A DNA stretch of 64,000 bases, taken from NCBI RefSeq assembly GCF_001682855.1, contig NZ_MAQW01000001.1, forward strand, positions 1,297,926-1,361,925, written 5' to 3'. The position numbers and the translations under genes are program-made. The notes under the pieces were generated by a model. It saw only the letters and a list, made by a program, of their open reading frames with translations, searched no databases and was not told the DNA's origin. Every line of letters begins with the position of its first letter. Position 1 is the first letter of the stretch. Positions 33,672-41,913 of this stretch are shown piece by piece. The DNA comes from Bacillus sp. FJAT-27264 (lineage in GTDB: Bacteria; Bacillota; Bacilli; Paenibacillales; Paenibacillaceae).

Positions 33672-33825
33672 GAAAGGTTTGGACTTACGATCGCTGTTAT
33701 TCTCGGATTCCTGATTGAACAAACCGCTGGGCGGTTGGAATCCGAGAATAGCCTATGCTTCCGATGCGAGCTTTCCTATGGAAAGCTTTTAGGCGAGCGC
33801 TACGCTTCTCCAGTTCCAAACTTTC
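33672..33825. repeat. Structured dispersed repeat, copy A
   Basis: Ends are imperfect inverted repeats (GAAAG-G-TTTGGA-CT and AG-T-TCCAAA-CTTTC). Inside are a perfect 14-bp stem (33698-33711 with 33737-33750) carrying an inner AACCGC/GCGGTT hairpin (33722-33736), and a perfect AGCTTTCC/GGAAAGCT hairpin (33769-33787). Copy B at 45344-45495 has the same ends and the same hairpins, and the long stem differs by compensatory changes. It is a MITE-like element or a conserved structured RNA/DNA; which one is not decidable here. Confidence 0.7.
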
Positions 33826-33882
33826 CCTCCACTCTCCGGATCACCAAAAGGCATTCCGCGCCTTTCATGCGGCGCGGGCAGC

Positions 33883-33911
33883 AAAAAGCCGGGAGTGATT
33901 GAACTCCCGGC
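33883..33911 (-). terminator. Terminator of the PhoH-family gene
   Basis: Minus-strand GCCGGGAGT and ACTCCCGGC arms (33888-33911, 9 bp, perfect) followed by TTTTT (33883-33887). Confidence 0.8.
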
Positions 33912-33929
33912 GGTAAAACATAGGTTCCA

Positions 33930-34065
33930 GAGCGGATTAGAGCGAATTAGAGCGGTTAGAACCAATTAATGGTAGGTAAAGCCGCTAGAGCAGTTAGAGC
34001 GCTTAGAATCATCCTCAGGGCGAATAGAGTGGTAACGCTCCCTAGGCAAAGTGCCGATTAGAGCA
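33930..34065. repeat. Degenerate array of short TTAGAGCG-like units
   Basis: Between the PhoH gene and its terminator the plus strand repeats AGAGCG(G/A) motifs preceded by TTA, about eight or nine times with irregular spacing; the tightest run is at 33930-33960. The spacing is irregular and the units are under 10 bp, so it is not a CRISPR array. Confidence 0.5.
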
Positions 34066-34074
34066 ACAGAGCTG

Positions 34075-35406
34075 TTAAAGCAAATCGGCAGCCAGCTGAG
34101 CCAGTCGGGAACGCTCGCCTTTTTCCAAGGTAATATGGCCGCTAATTCCTTGCTGCTTGAATTTTTCTACAATATAGCTGAGCCCGTTGCTCGCTGCATC
34201 CAGATACGGATGATCGATCTGCTCCGGGTCGCCCATGAGGATTACTTTGCTTCCCTCCCCGGCCCGGGAGACGATGGTCTTCACCTCATGACGGGAAAGG
34301 TTCTGCGCTTCATCAATAATAATGAATTGTGCAGGGATCGAGCGGCCGCGGATATAGGTCAATGCCTCGACCTGGATACTGCCAAGTCCCATCAGAATTT
34401 TATCAATATCCCCCGATTTCTTGGTGTCGAAGAGAAATTCGAGATTATCATAAATCGGCTGCATCCATGGACGGAGCTTCTCATCCTTCTCTCCAGGCAA
34501 GTATCCGATATCTTTGCCCATTGGTACGACCGGGCGGGCGATCAACAGCTTTTTGTATTTATGCTCGTCTTCTACCTTGAACAACCCGGCGGCAAGCGCC
34601 AACAATGTTTTACCTGTTCCCGCTTTGCCAGTAATCGTTACCAGCGGTATGTCGTCATTCAGCAGCAGTTCCAGTGCCATACGCTGCTGGGCATTGCGAG
34701 CGCTGATGCCCCAGACGGCATCATTCCCGAGATAGAGCGGCTCCAGACGGGAAGCATCACTATTCACCTTGAGCAATGCGGATTTCCCGCTGCCGATCTC
34801 ATCCTTGAGAATTACAAATTCATTAGGATACAGACGGTAGGGCAGCTCCAACTGCTTAATGGATAAATAACGGTTGCTGTAATATTCATCAATCAATGAA
34901 GGATGCACATGCAGCGCCTGATAGCCGGTGTACAGCTCATTTAGATCTCCAGTACGATCCGACAAATAATCCTCAGGCGTTACGCCAAGCACATCTGCCT
35001 TAATCCGCACCAATACATCTTTACTCACCAGTACCACAGGACGCGGATCAGGCTTCTCATTCTCTTCAATTAAATAATTGAGCGCAACCGCCAAAATCCG
35101 GTTGTCGTTCGATACCTCACCGAACATCTCCTGAACCTTCACGAAGCTGCGGTGATTCAGTTCTACCTTCAGCATGCCTCCATGTTCCAGTTCCACTCCG
35201 CTGTGCAGGTGGCCCAGTTCCCGGAGTCCGTCCAGCAGACGGGACACGGTACGGGCGTTACGGCCAATTTCATCGGCATTGCGCTTCTTGGAGTCGATTT
35301 CTTCCAATACAACTGCAGGAATGATGACTTCATGCTCCTTGAAAGAAAAAATCGAATTGGGGTCGTGCAACAGCACGTTGGTATCAAGCACAAATATTTT
35401 TTTCAT
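34075..35406 (-). CDS. ylaK: PIN domain-PhoH family ATPase (YlaK type)
   Basis: Proteins of this fusion (PhoH2) pair a PIN ribonuclease domain with a PhoH ATPase/helicase-like domain and are implicated in RNA processing. The 443-residue protein has the PIN start F-V-L-D-T-N-V-L-L (Asp8), further PIN acids around E-E-I-D and D-N-R-I-L, and Walker A GKAGTGKT at 260-267. Walker B is F-I-I-I-D-E-A-Q-N-L. ATG at 35406 has GGAGGGG six bases before it. In B. subtilis ylaK lies next to ylaJ and near typA-ylaH, as here, except that ylaJ is divergently oriented. Confidence 0.9.
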   Translation of the reverse strand: MKKIFVLDTNVLLHDPNSIFSFKEHEVIIPAVVLEEIDSKKRNADEIGRNARTVSRLLDGLRELGHLHSGVELEHGGMLKVELNHRSFVKVQEMFGEVSNDNRILAVALNYLIEENEKPDPRPVVLVSKDVLVRIKADVLGVTPEDYLSDRTGDLNELYTGYQALHVHPSLIDEYYSNRYLSIKQLELPYRLYPNEFVILKDEIGSGKSALLKVNSDASRLEPLYLGNDAVWGISARNAQQRMALELLLNDDIPLVTITGKAGTGKTLLALAAGLFKVEDEHKYKKLLIARPVVPMGKDIGYLPGEKDEKLRPWMQPIYDNLEFLFDTKKSGDIDKILMGLGSIQVEALTYIRGRSIPAQFIIIDEAQNLSRHEVKTIVSRAGEGSKVILMGDPEQIDHPYLDAASNGLSYIVEKFKQQGISGHITLEKGERSRLAQLAADLL

Positions 35407-35511
35407 GTTATCCCCTCCACAGCGCCTGGTTTGATTGGTCATACATAACTCTTTCCGTCATGGGAAAAGATAATCCCAGAACTAATCTTTGACCGAAAGG
35501 AGTAAGCACAT

Positions 35512-36081
35512 ATGAGAAAATCAATGTGTCTGTTGCTGGTACTGCTGCTGCTGACAAGCTGCGGTATCGCTAATAAGAAGACATCACCCTCTCCTCAGGA
35601 TAAACAGTCGGCTCAGGCTGTTGGCAACAAAGGGGGCCACGAAGTTCGAAAACTGAATAATACCACTGCCGTACAGCTTCCATCCGCATCACCGAACGGA
35701 GTCACTCATACGACCAAAGCGGGAAGCGAGATTGCACTTAAGGATCACTTAGAACAGTTGGCTAAAAGAGTACCCGGTGTAGATGGCGCACACTGTGTGG
35801 TGATGGGTAAAACCGCGATTGTAGGGCTTGACGTCAAAGGCTCGCTCAGCAGATCACGGGTCGGAAGCATCAAGTATTCCGTGGCCGAGGCCATCCGCAA
35901 AGATCCAAGAAGCGTTAACGCCCTGGTCACTGCCGACATGGATCTTTCCAGCAGACTTGCCGAGCTGAGTAATCATATCTCTAAAGGCCGTCCCGTATCG
36001 GGATTCGCCTCAGAGCTGGCAGACATTGTCGGGCGGATTATTCCGCAAATTCCGGAAGATACCAAGCCTAGAAAACAATAG
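35512..36081 (+). CDS. ylaJ: YhcN/YlaJ family sporulation lipoprotein
   Basis: Family members are forespore-expressed lipoproteins of the spore inner membrane linked to germination. The 189-residue precursor has a lipoprotein signal with lipobox L-T-S-C (Cys17) and a Ser/Lys/Gln-rich linker. The conserved domain (about 80-175) includes V-P-G-V-D-G-A-H-C-V-V-M-G and the V-A-E-A-I-R-K-D-P-R motif. AAAGGAG precedes the ATG. Upstream, CATACATA at about 35440 resembles the -10 of mother-cell or forespore sigma factors, but no matching -35 is evident. It is divergent from ylaK. Confidence 0.87.
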   Translation: MRKSMCLLLVLLLLTSCGIANKKTSPSPQDKQSAQAVGNKGGHEVRKLNNTTAVQLPSASPNGVTHTTKAGSEIALKDHLEQLAKRVPGVDGAHCVVMGKTAIVGLDVKGSLSRSRVGSIKYSVAEAIRKDPRSVNALVTADMDLSSRLAELSNHISKGRPVSGFASELADIVGRIIPQIPEDTKPRKQ

Positions 36082-36098
36082 CGTCCTAAGTTGACAAA

Positions 36099-36130
36099 AA
36101 AAGCCCAGTGATGACCTCACCGGGCTTTTT
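36099..36130. terminator. Bidirectional terminator between ylaJ and the split-barrel protein gene
   Basis: AAGCCC-A-GTGA and TCAC-C-GGGCTT arms with A runs on the left and T runs on the right, so it can work in both directions. The stop codon of the minus-strand gene lies within the hairpin. Confidence 0.8.
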
Positions 36131-36572
36131 GCATAGCAGCAAATACTTGTCCGTCCAGCTTCTCAGCTGCACGTTGATCATATACTTTTACATATCGTGG
36201 AGCGGAGTCCAGCTTCGCACCATAAAAAAGCGCGTTGCGCACCGCTTCAATTTCAACATCAAAGCAGCAAATATTAAAGGGCACATCGTCAAGACGATCC
36301 TGCCTAACCGCAGCACGTCCGTTGATGGCATGAACCGTGCTCTCGCCGAACACAGTGATTGTTACCATAGGGTTAACCTTCATATTGTTCACCAGTCGTG
36401 AACGATGATCCACTGCGATCCGTAACACGGAAGGGCTCACTGCATAAATCCACGAAATAGCCGTGGACGTAGGACCTGAAGTTTCGGCATCGACAGTGTT
36501 AAGCAGAACAAACGTCTCGGATTGCAGCATCGAAAGCAGGGATTCATTAAGCTGAGCAACGGCTTCGGACAT
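36117..36572 (-). CDS. Pyridoxamine 5'-phosphate oxidase-like FMN-binding split-barrel protein
   Basis: The 151-residue protein has the split-barrel pattern of small flavin-binding oxidoreductases, with F-V-L-L-N-T-V-D-A-E-T-S-G-P-T-S-T-A-I and L-R-I-A-V-D-H-R-S-R-L-V-N-N near residues 20-60. It is too short and divergent to be called a true PdxH. The substrate is unknown. ATG at 36572 has GGGGG nine bases upstream. It converges with ylaJ and shares its terminator. Confidence 0.7.
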   Translation of the reverse strand: MSEAVAQLNESLLSMLQSETFVLLNTVDAETSGPTSTAISWIYAVSPSVLRIAVDHRSRLVNNMKVNPMVTITVFGESTVHAINGRAAVRQDRLDDVPFNICCFDVEIEAVRNALFYGAKLDSAPRYVKVYDQRAAEKLDGQVFAAMQKAR

Positions 36573-36648
36573 GAGTACAGGCCCCCTATGACGCAAAAGT
36601 ACATTCAATTAAGTATATTATAACATAGCGAGAAACTTGCATTCAATT

Positions 36649-37746
36649 TTAGTTATTATCCTCTTGGCTAACACCGGCGATTCGGTTATGAAGACTCTGC
36701 CTCGCCGTCTCAAGCTCTTTCTCATTAATATATACATATGGACTTTTCCATGTGCCCGTTACAGGCTTGAATTCCACATGCTGCTTGGAAATGTTCCAAT
36801 AGGTAGCGATCAAATCCTTCAGCTGGCTATTTTCAACATCCGTCTTCATATTGTCATTCACGGCATCCAGCATGCTGCCAATCTTCATGACACCACCAAA
36901 TGACTGCACCTGATCGATCAATGCGTTCAACACTTCATTCTGGCGTCTGTTGCGGTCAAAGTCATCCGATCCCTTTGTTTTGGGCTTGCAATTGGATTTG
37001 CGGTAGCGTACATAATCGAGTGCATTATCACCGTTCAGCTCAGCCGGACCTTTTTTCAGATTAATATTGGTTCCATCCGCGCTATCCTTATAGCACATAT
37101 CCGCACTGACGTTCACTTTAACGCCGCCGAGTGTATCAACGATATCACGGAAGCCCTGGAAATCAAGAACCGTCACATAGTCTATTTTCACATTCAGATA
37201 CTTGCCCATCATAGTCTTCATTTCTTCCTCAGCTGAGTCTCCAGAGGTCTTTTCCTTGCTCTTGAAACGTGTATAGAACTCATTGATTTTCGTTTTCTTG
37301 TATCCGTCCAGCTCCACATAGGTATCACGCGGGAGTGACACTACCGTGGCCGATTTGGTCTCAGGGTTCAGCGACGCCACCATGATGACATCTGTCAGGA
37401 AGGATTCATGCTTCGGCCGGCTGTCGGTTCCAAGAAGCAGTATCGTCAGCGGCTTGACTGTAGCAGACTGCTCAGGCGGAACTGGCTTGTCTATACCGGT
37501 ATCCAGAATCCCGTGCTCCAGCTTCCAGTAAAGATAGCCTCCATAACCTAGACCACCAACAATGGCAACGATCAGAATAACAAGAAGTAGACGGCCTAGT
37601 CTAGCCCAAAGCCCTCTCTTTTTAGCTTTCTTTTTGCTTGCCTTTCTAGGAGGCGTTTTGGCAGGCTGCTTCCTGCCATTCTCAGGTCTTGTGCTTGGAT
37701 TCCCCGCAGATCTTCTCGGGGGTAGTTCATTATTGTTGCGTGTCAT
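36649..37746 (-). CDS. LytR-CpsA-Psr (LCP) family cell-wall ligase
   Basis: LCP proteins attach wall teichoic acid or other polymers from lipid carriers to peptidoglycan. The 365-residue protein has a basic Pro/Lys/Arg-rich cytoplasmic tail (about 1-48), one membrane segment (about 49-70) and an external LCP domain with L-L-L-G-T-D-S-R and its conserved arginines. Typical blocks are S-L-P-R-D-T-Y-V, K-I-N-E-F and D-Y-V-R-Y-R-K. Two cysteines (M-C-Y-K and S-N-C-K) are extra. It is the type of gene often called tagU/lytR; I do not assign a paralogue. Confidence 0.92.
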   Translation of the reverse strand: MTRNNNELPPRRSAGNPSTRPENGRKQPAKTPPRKASKKKAKKRGLWARLGRLLLVILIVAIVGGLGYGGYLYWKLEHGILDTGIDKPVPPEQSATVKPLTILLLGTDSRPKHESFLTDVIMVASLNPETKSATVVSLPRDTYVELDGYKKTKINEFYTRFKSKEKTSGDSAEEEMKTMMGKYLNVKIDYVTVLDFQGFRDIVDTLGGVKVNVSADMCYKDSADGTNINLKKGPAELNGDNALDYVRYRKSNCKPKTKGSDDFDRNRRQNEVLNALIDQVQSFGGVMKIGSMLDAVNDNMKTDVENSQLKDLIATYWNISKQHVEFKPVTGTWKSPYVYINEKELETARQSLHNRIAGVSQEDNN

Positions 37747-37829
37747 AGTAGAATAAAGTCCTTTTCATTTCATTGGAATACAGGATAATACTGTTTATAT
37801 AGACGATTTTGGCAGTAAAAAGTTGCGGA

Positions 37830-38126
37830 CTAGGAGCGTTTCACCCCGCCGGCCGCCTTCCGCTTCTGCCTTGCTTCGACAAAATATCGCACCCGTACAA
37901 GCAGCATCAAGCTGACGGCTACAAGCAGACATTGAATAATGGGGAGCTTGTCGTGCTGAAAAATAAGGAGCATCCCGGAGCCCAGCGCCATCATCACATA
38001 GAGAACAATTTCCTTGCCGATGGAGAGCTTCTGGTTCACTCGGAACACCTGATTGTAAACATAAGTAAGCAAGACGAAAATAACAATATAAGCAATCACA
38101 GGATGATTAGCGAACCAGGTTTGCAT
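37830..38126 (-). CDS. ylaH: YlaH-like membrane protein
   Basis: Function unknown. The 98-residue protein has three membrane segments (about 8-25, 38-57, 62-80) and a basic C-terminus ending in R-K-R-K-A-A-G-G-V-K-R-S. It lies directly downstream of typA, as ylaH does in B. subtilis, and has the length and layout of that family. The ribosome site is not close to the ATG (GGAGGGG about 15 bases away), so the start is somewhat uncertain. Confidence 0.75.
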   Translation of the reverse strand: MQTWFANHPVIAYIVIFVLLTYVYNQVFRVNQKLSIGKEIVLYVMMALGSGMLLIFQHDKLPIIQCLLVAVSLMLLVRVRYFVEARQKRKAAGGVKRS

Positions 38127-38222
38127 AGCTTTTAATACACCCCTCCCGAATATAGTTACGCTTACATTATATCATCAGTCCACCAATTTAACCTCAATAT
38201 TCCTTCTATGTATCCCTCTGTG

Positions 38223-38261
38223 AAAAAAATAAGCCGCCGGAATGTTATTCCGACGGCTTAT
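38223..38261 (-). terminator. Terminator of typA
   Basis: Minus-strand ATAAGCCG-T-CGGAAT/ATTCCG-G-CGGCTTAT arms (38229-38261) followed by seven T. Confidence 0.85.
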
Positions 38262-38272
38262 TAGATTCTTAC

Positions 38273-40114
38273 TTACACGCTCGCTTGTGCTTGTTTACGT
38301 TGTTTTTCTACACGCTCGCGCTCGCTCTTGTTAAGGATCTTCTTGCGCAGACGCACCGATTTCGGTGTGATTTCGCAATATTCATCATCATTCAAATATT
38401 CAAGCGCCTGTTCAAGTGAGAACATCCGTGGCGTTTTCATTTTTACTGTATCGTCCTTGGTTGCAGAACGAACGTTGGTCAATGCTTTTTCCTTACAAAT
38501 GTTAACGACGATATCATTGTCACGGGTATGCTCGCCGACGATCATACCTTCATAAATGTCGGTTCCTGGCTCAAGGAACAAGATACCACGGTCTTCAACA
38601 CCCATCATGCCGTAGAAAGTAGTGGTTCCAGTCTCAGTGGATACCAGTACGCCTTGGTGACGTCCGCCTACTTGACCGCCGATCAACGGAGCATAGCTGT
38701 CGAACGCATGGTTCATTACACCGTAGCCGCGAGTCAATGTAAGGAAGTGTGTGTTGTAACCGATCAGACCACGTGCAGGAATCAAGAATTCCAGACGAAC
38801 CTGTCCAGTACCATTGTTAATCATGTTCACCATCTCAGCCTTACGGCTACCCAGACTCTCCATAACCGAACCCATGCTATCTTCCGGTACGTCGATCATC
38901 AGGCGCTCAAGCGGCTCCATTTTGACACCATCGACTTCCTTAACGATAACCTCAGGCTTGGATACTTGCATTTCATAACCTTCGCGGCGCATGTTCTCGA
39001 TCAGGATACCGAGGTGAAGCTCACCGCGTCCAGATACTACGAACGCATCCGGGCTATCAGTTTCAAGAACGCGCAGACTGACATCTGTCTCTAGTTCTTT
39101 CATCAGACGCTCACGCAGCTTACGGGAAGTTACCCATTTGCCTTCTTTACCAGCAAACGGACTGTTGTTAACGAGGAACGTCATTTGCATGGTTGGCTCG
39201 TCAATCTTCAGGACAGGCAATGCTTCTGGATGTGCAGGATCAGCGATTGTCTCACCAATGTTGATATCCTTGATACCGGCAATAGCAACGATATCACCAG
39301 CGCCAGCTTCTTCTGCTTCTACACGCTTCAGACCTTGGAAGCCGAACAGCTTCTCAACCCGTGCAGTCTTGCTCTTGCCGTCACGCATAATAACTGTAAC
39401 AGACTGACCTTGTTTAACCACACCGCGGTTAACACGGCCAATGGCAATACGACCAAGATATTCGTTATAGTCCATCAGAGTTACCAGGAATTGCAGCGGC
39501 TCTTCAACACTTTCAGTTGGAGCAGGAATCTTCTCAACGATTGTTTCATACAGGGCCAACATGTTGTCATCCTGTTTCTCTGGATCAAGGCTTGAAGTAC
39601 CGTTCAATCCGGAAGCGTACACTACCGGGAATTCCAGCTGTTCGTCACTGGCTTCAAGCTCGATGAACAGATCAAGCACTTCGTCGATAACTTCCGCAGG
39701 GCGGGCAGCCGGACGGTCGATCTTATTTACAACAACGATCGGTTTCAAATTCTGCTCCAACGCTTTACGAAGTACGAACTTCGTTTGTGGCATACAGCCT
39801 TCATAAGCGTCAACAACGAGCACTACGCCGTCAACCATCTTCATAATCCGCTCAACCTCGCCACCAAAGTCGGCGTGTCCAGGGGTATCTACAATGTTGA
39901 TCAAGAACTCTTTATAGGTAATTGCAGTATTTTTGGCAAGGATCGTAATTCCGCGTTCACGCTCCAGATCGTTGGAGTCCATAGCGCGTTCCTGAAGGGT
40001 CTCATGGGCACTGAAAATACCGGACTGCTGCAGAAGCTGGTCAACCAGTGTAGTTTTACCATGGTCAACGTGGGCAATAATCGCAATGTTGCGAATGTCT
40101 TTTCTTGAATGCAT
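38273..40114 (-). CDS. typA: Ribosome-associated translational GTPase TypA/BipA
   Basis: TypA/BipA is an EF-G-like GTPase that assists 50S assembly and growth under stress and cold. The 613-residue protein has the G1 loop AHVDHGKTT at 14-22, D-T-P-G-H at 76-80 and N-K-I-D at 130-133. A translation-factor beta barrel, EF-G-like domains III/V and the BipA-specific C-terminal domain follow. ATG at 40114 gives the conserved [13 protein letters not shown] start; the longer frame to 40159 is not conserved. Confidence 0.97.
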   Translation of the reverse strand: MHSRKDIRNIAIIAHVDHGKTTLVDQLLQQSGIFSAHETLQERAMDSNDLERERGITILAKNTAITYKEFLINIVDTPGHADFGGEVERIMKMVDGVVLVVDAYEGCMPQTKFVLRKALEQNLKPIVVVNKIDRPAARPAEVIDEVLDLFIELEASDEQLEFPVVYASGLNGTSSLDPEKQDDNMLALYETIVEKIPAPTESVEEPLQFLVTLMDYNEYLGRIAIGRVNRGVVKQGQSVTVIMRDGKSKTARVEKLFGFQGLKRVEAEEAGAGDIVAIAGIKDINIGETIADPAHPEALPVLKIDEPTMQMTFLVNNSPFAGKEGKWVTSRKLRERLMKELETDVSLRVLETDSPDAFVVSGRGELHLGILIENMRREGYEMQVSKPEVIVKEVDGVKMEPLERLMIDVPEDSMGSVMESLGSRKAEMVNMINNGTGQVRLEFLIPARGLIGYNTHFLTLTRGYGVMNHAFDSYAPLIGGQVGGRHQGVLVSTETGTTTFYGMMGVEDRGILFLEPGTDIYEGMIVGEHTRDNDIVVNICKEKALTNVRSATKDDTVKMKTPRMFSLEQALEYLNDDEYCEITPKSVRLRKKILNKSERERVEKQRKQAQASV

Positions 40115-40335
40115 GATTTGTATCCAAATCCTCTCATTTATCAAATTAAATCTGTTCAAATTCTGAGCATGTCACGACAATCTCACAAAAGAAGCGCCTG
40201 GCAGAAAGCCGACGCTTTATCATAACATTAATTTTATAGTGAAAGCACCATGAAAAGCAAGTCTTTTTATGAAAAAAACACTCTGGTTTTCGCTTAAATT
40301 TTTCCTATTTATATGCTTGTTTGTGCAAATGCCGA

Positions 40336-40869
40336 TTACCAGCCGCCATTCCATTTCTTCCCGCCCCGCGATTTGCCACGTCCGGCAATCAACCAGAGAC
40401 CCGCCAGGACCAAAACAGCACCAAGTACATAGAGGAATCCTGTTCCAAGTAAGCTGAATACTAACAAGACAAGACTAAGCAAGCCAATTACAGCGGAACC
40501 AACTGCGAGCCCCCTACTCCGGTAGGGAGAATAGAGCGAATATTGATATAGTCCTAACGCAATACCAATGAGTAACAGTGGCCACAAATGTCTCATCAGA
40601 CCCCAGCCCCAGATATTACAGAGTCCGAATAGAATGCCGTACACGGTCAGAACTCCAGCAGGAATCAGCAGGGTAGCAGACACCCGGCGGTTAAAGAACA
40701 ATACATACAGGAGAAGGCCCGGAAGCAGAATCACGAGGGGCCAGAGCGCCCGCCCCAAAAATCCGAAGACTCCCAGCTTCCCGAATAAAATCACGATGCC
40801 GGCAGCGGCAATAAAAATCCCAAGCTTCATGTCATTTTTGGAAGACATCTCTCTCATCCATCCCTTCAT
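40336..40869 (-). CDS. Multispanning membrane protein with a LiaF/LiaI-like transmembrane region
   Basis: The 177-residue protein is almost wholly hydrophobic, with about six membrane segments arranged in pairs of short hairpins and the G-R-A-L-W-P-L-V-I-L-L-P-G motif. W-P-L/I-L-L-I-G pairs are typical of the LiaF transmembrane domain (DUF5668-like) proteins. It ends in a Gly/Lys/Trp-rich tail. The start may be at 40869, 40857 or 40848. No partner gene (two-component system) is adjacent, so its role is open. Confidence 0.6.
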   Translation of the reverse strand: MKGWMREMSSKNDMKLGIFIAAAGIVILFGKLGVFGFLGRALWPLVILLPGLLLYVLFFNRRVSATLLIPAGVLTVYGILFGLCNIWGWGLMRHLWPLLLIGIALGLYQYSLYSPYRSRGLAVGSAVIGLLSLVLLVFSLLGTGFLYVLGAVLVLAGLWLIAGRGKSRGGKKWNGGW

Positions 40870-41016
40870 GGTTCAACATCACTTCCTGCTTCTTCGAGCA
40901 CTTCAGCTCCGAATCACGACAGAATTCACTTTCATTTTAGCTGAAAATGGGTCAAAACACCACATTCTTCTATCTCTTCTCATTATGGACACAATGCCAC
41001 GTTCTCTAACCCAAAC

Positions 41017-41057
41017 AGAAACGGCTTTGCTGTCCTTTAGGGGGCGGTATCCGTTTC
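41017..41057. repeat. Imperfect palindrome sharing a 20-mer with 58870-58889
   Basis: GAAACGG (41018-41024) and CCGTTTC (41051-41057) form a hairpin. The first 20 bases (41017-41036) are identical to 58870-58889, where the second half is missing. Probably a short dispersed repeat; it lies in the 286-bp gap (40870-41155) before the LiaF-like gene, where no gene is seen. Confidence 0.45.
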
Positions 41058-41110
41058 AGCGAGAAATATAAGAGCGATTTATAGTGTAAAACATATAAAT
41101 TCTTAAATTT

Positions 41111-41138
41111 AAAAAAAGATGGCCTCTTTCGGAGGCCA
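41111..41138 (-). terminator. Terminator of the TerC-family gene
   Basis: Minus-strand TGGCCTC-CGAAA-GAGGCCA hairpin (41120-41138), then TC and seven T (41111-41117), 18 bp past the stop. Confidence 0.85.
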
Positions 41139-41155
41139 CCCCTGTTGGAATTGCT

Positions 41156-41815
41156 CTAAACGATTCTGGCAGCACGCCGTTTGAGCGCTCCCGTTACTAC
41201 CACCACAATGCCCAGGAAGAGCGGAAGCGAGGAATGCAGCGACGGCAGAGCCAAAGAAACCATCGGGCCAAACTTGGCGTCCTGCAGCAGCATATCCCCC
41301 GCAGTATAAGCCAAAATATAGGCGCCGATGAAGACAAGCAATGGAAAACGATGAAGCAGGTTTACGATAATTCCACTGCCCCAGACGACAATCGGGATGC
41401 TGAGCGCGATACCAATGACAATCAGAGACAGATCTCCTTGGGCTAAACCTGCAATGGCCAGTACATTATCAAGGCTCATAATGAAATCAGCCAGAAGAAT
41501 CGTCCGGATCGATTTCCAGATCGTAGACACTCCAGAGATCCGCAGCGTGTTCTCTTCTTCCACCAATAGCTTAAAGGAAATCCACAACAGCAAAAGTCCG
41601 CCGCCCGCTTGGATAAAAGGGATTTTGAGCAACAGGACTGCCGCAAAGGTCAGAAGACAACGCAGGATCACTGCCCCGGCTGCTCCCCACCACACCGCCA
41701 TTTTGCGATGATGCTCTGGAAGATCCTTGCTGGCTAGTGCAATTACCATAGCATTGTCTCCGCTAAGCACCAGATTGATCATCAATATTTCACCCAGCAG
41801 CACTATTGAATCCAT
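41156..41815 (-). CDS. TerC family integral membrane protein (YjbE-like)
   Basis: TerC proteins of this group export metals, chiefly manganese, and in B. subtilis help load exported metalloenzymes. The 219-residue protein has seven membrane segments and the two family acidic motifs, N-L-V-L-S-G-D-N-A-M-V at about 14-24 and D-F-I-M-S-L-D-N-V-L-A near 110-120. ATG at 41815 has GAGGGGGC upstream. No manganese riboswitch fits into the 98-bp leader; instead a perfect 18-bp palindrome lies 20 bp before the start. YjbE, YkoY and YceF types cannot be separated here. Confidence 0.85.
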   Translation of the reverse strand: MDSIVLLGEILMINLVLSGDNAMVIALASKDLPEHHRKMAVWWGAAGAVILRCLLTFAAVLLLKIPFIQAGGGLLLLWISFKLLVEEENTLRISGVSTIWKSIRTILLADFIMSLDNVLAIAGLAQGDLSLIVIGIALSIPIVVWGSGIIVNLLHRFPLLVFIGAYILAYTAGDMLLQDAKFGPMVSLALPSLHSSLPLFLGIVVVVTGALKRRAARIV

Positions 41816-41834
41816 ACTTTTAGCCCCCTCGAAC

Positions 41835-41868
41835 TACATGTAATTACATGTATGTCCGAAAGTGACAA
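41835..41868 (-). promoter_or_regulatory. Candidate promoter and operator palindrome of the TerC gene
   Basis: A perfect 18-bp palindrome, TACATGTAATTACATGTA (41835-41852), lies about 20 bp before the gene start. On the minus strand a -35-like TTGTCA (41863-41868) is placed so that the -10 (TAATTA at 16 bp) falls inside the palindrome. A repressor bound here would block the promoter. The cognate regulator is not identifiable; it does not match the MntR, Fur or Zur consensus as I know them. Confidence 0.55.
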
Positions 41869-41913
41869 GCTATGCTTGCTACCCCATTTTTCGGAGGAGA
41901 TGAACGAGCACTG

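Larger units (their letters stand above)
33528..34074. other. 547-bp non-coding region holding a structured repeat, a terminator and a short repeat array
   Basis: From left to right: about 145 bp before the solute-binding gene with no clear promoter; structured repeat copy A (33672-33825); the PhoH-gene terminator (33883-33911); and a degenerate array of TTAGAGCG-like units (33930-34065). No gene is supported. Confidence 0.7.

Noticed and set aside
33528..33722. N-terminal extension of the solute-binding-like protein
   Set aside because: The extension runs into the structured repeat and has no ribosome site, while GTG at 33527 has a strong one and starts at the signal segment.
33930..34065. 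CRISPR array
   Set aside because: Units are under 10 bp with irregular spacing, no spacers of even length, and no cas genes nearby.
41816..41913. Manganese riboswitch before the TerC gene
   Set aside because: The gap is only 98 bp and lacks the conserved paired loops; a palindrome is there instead.
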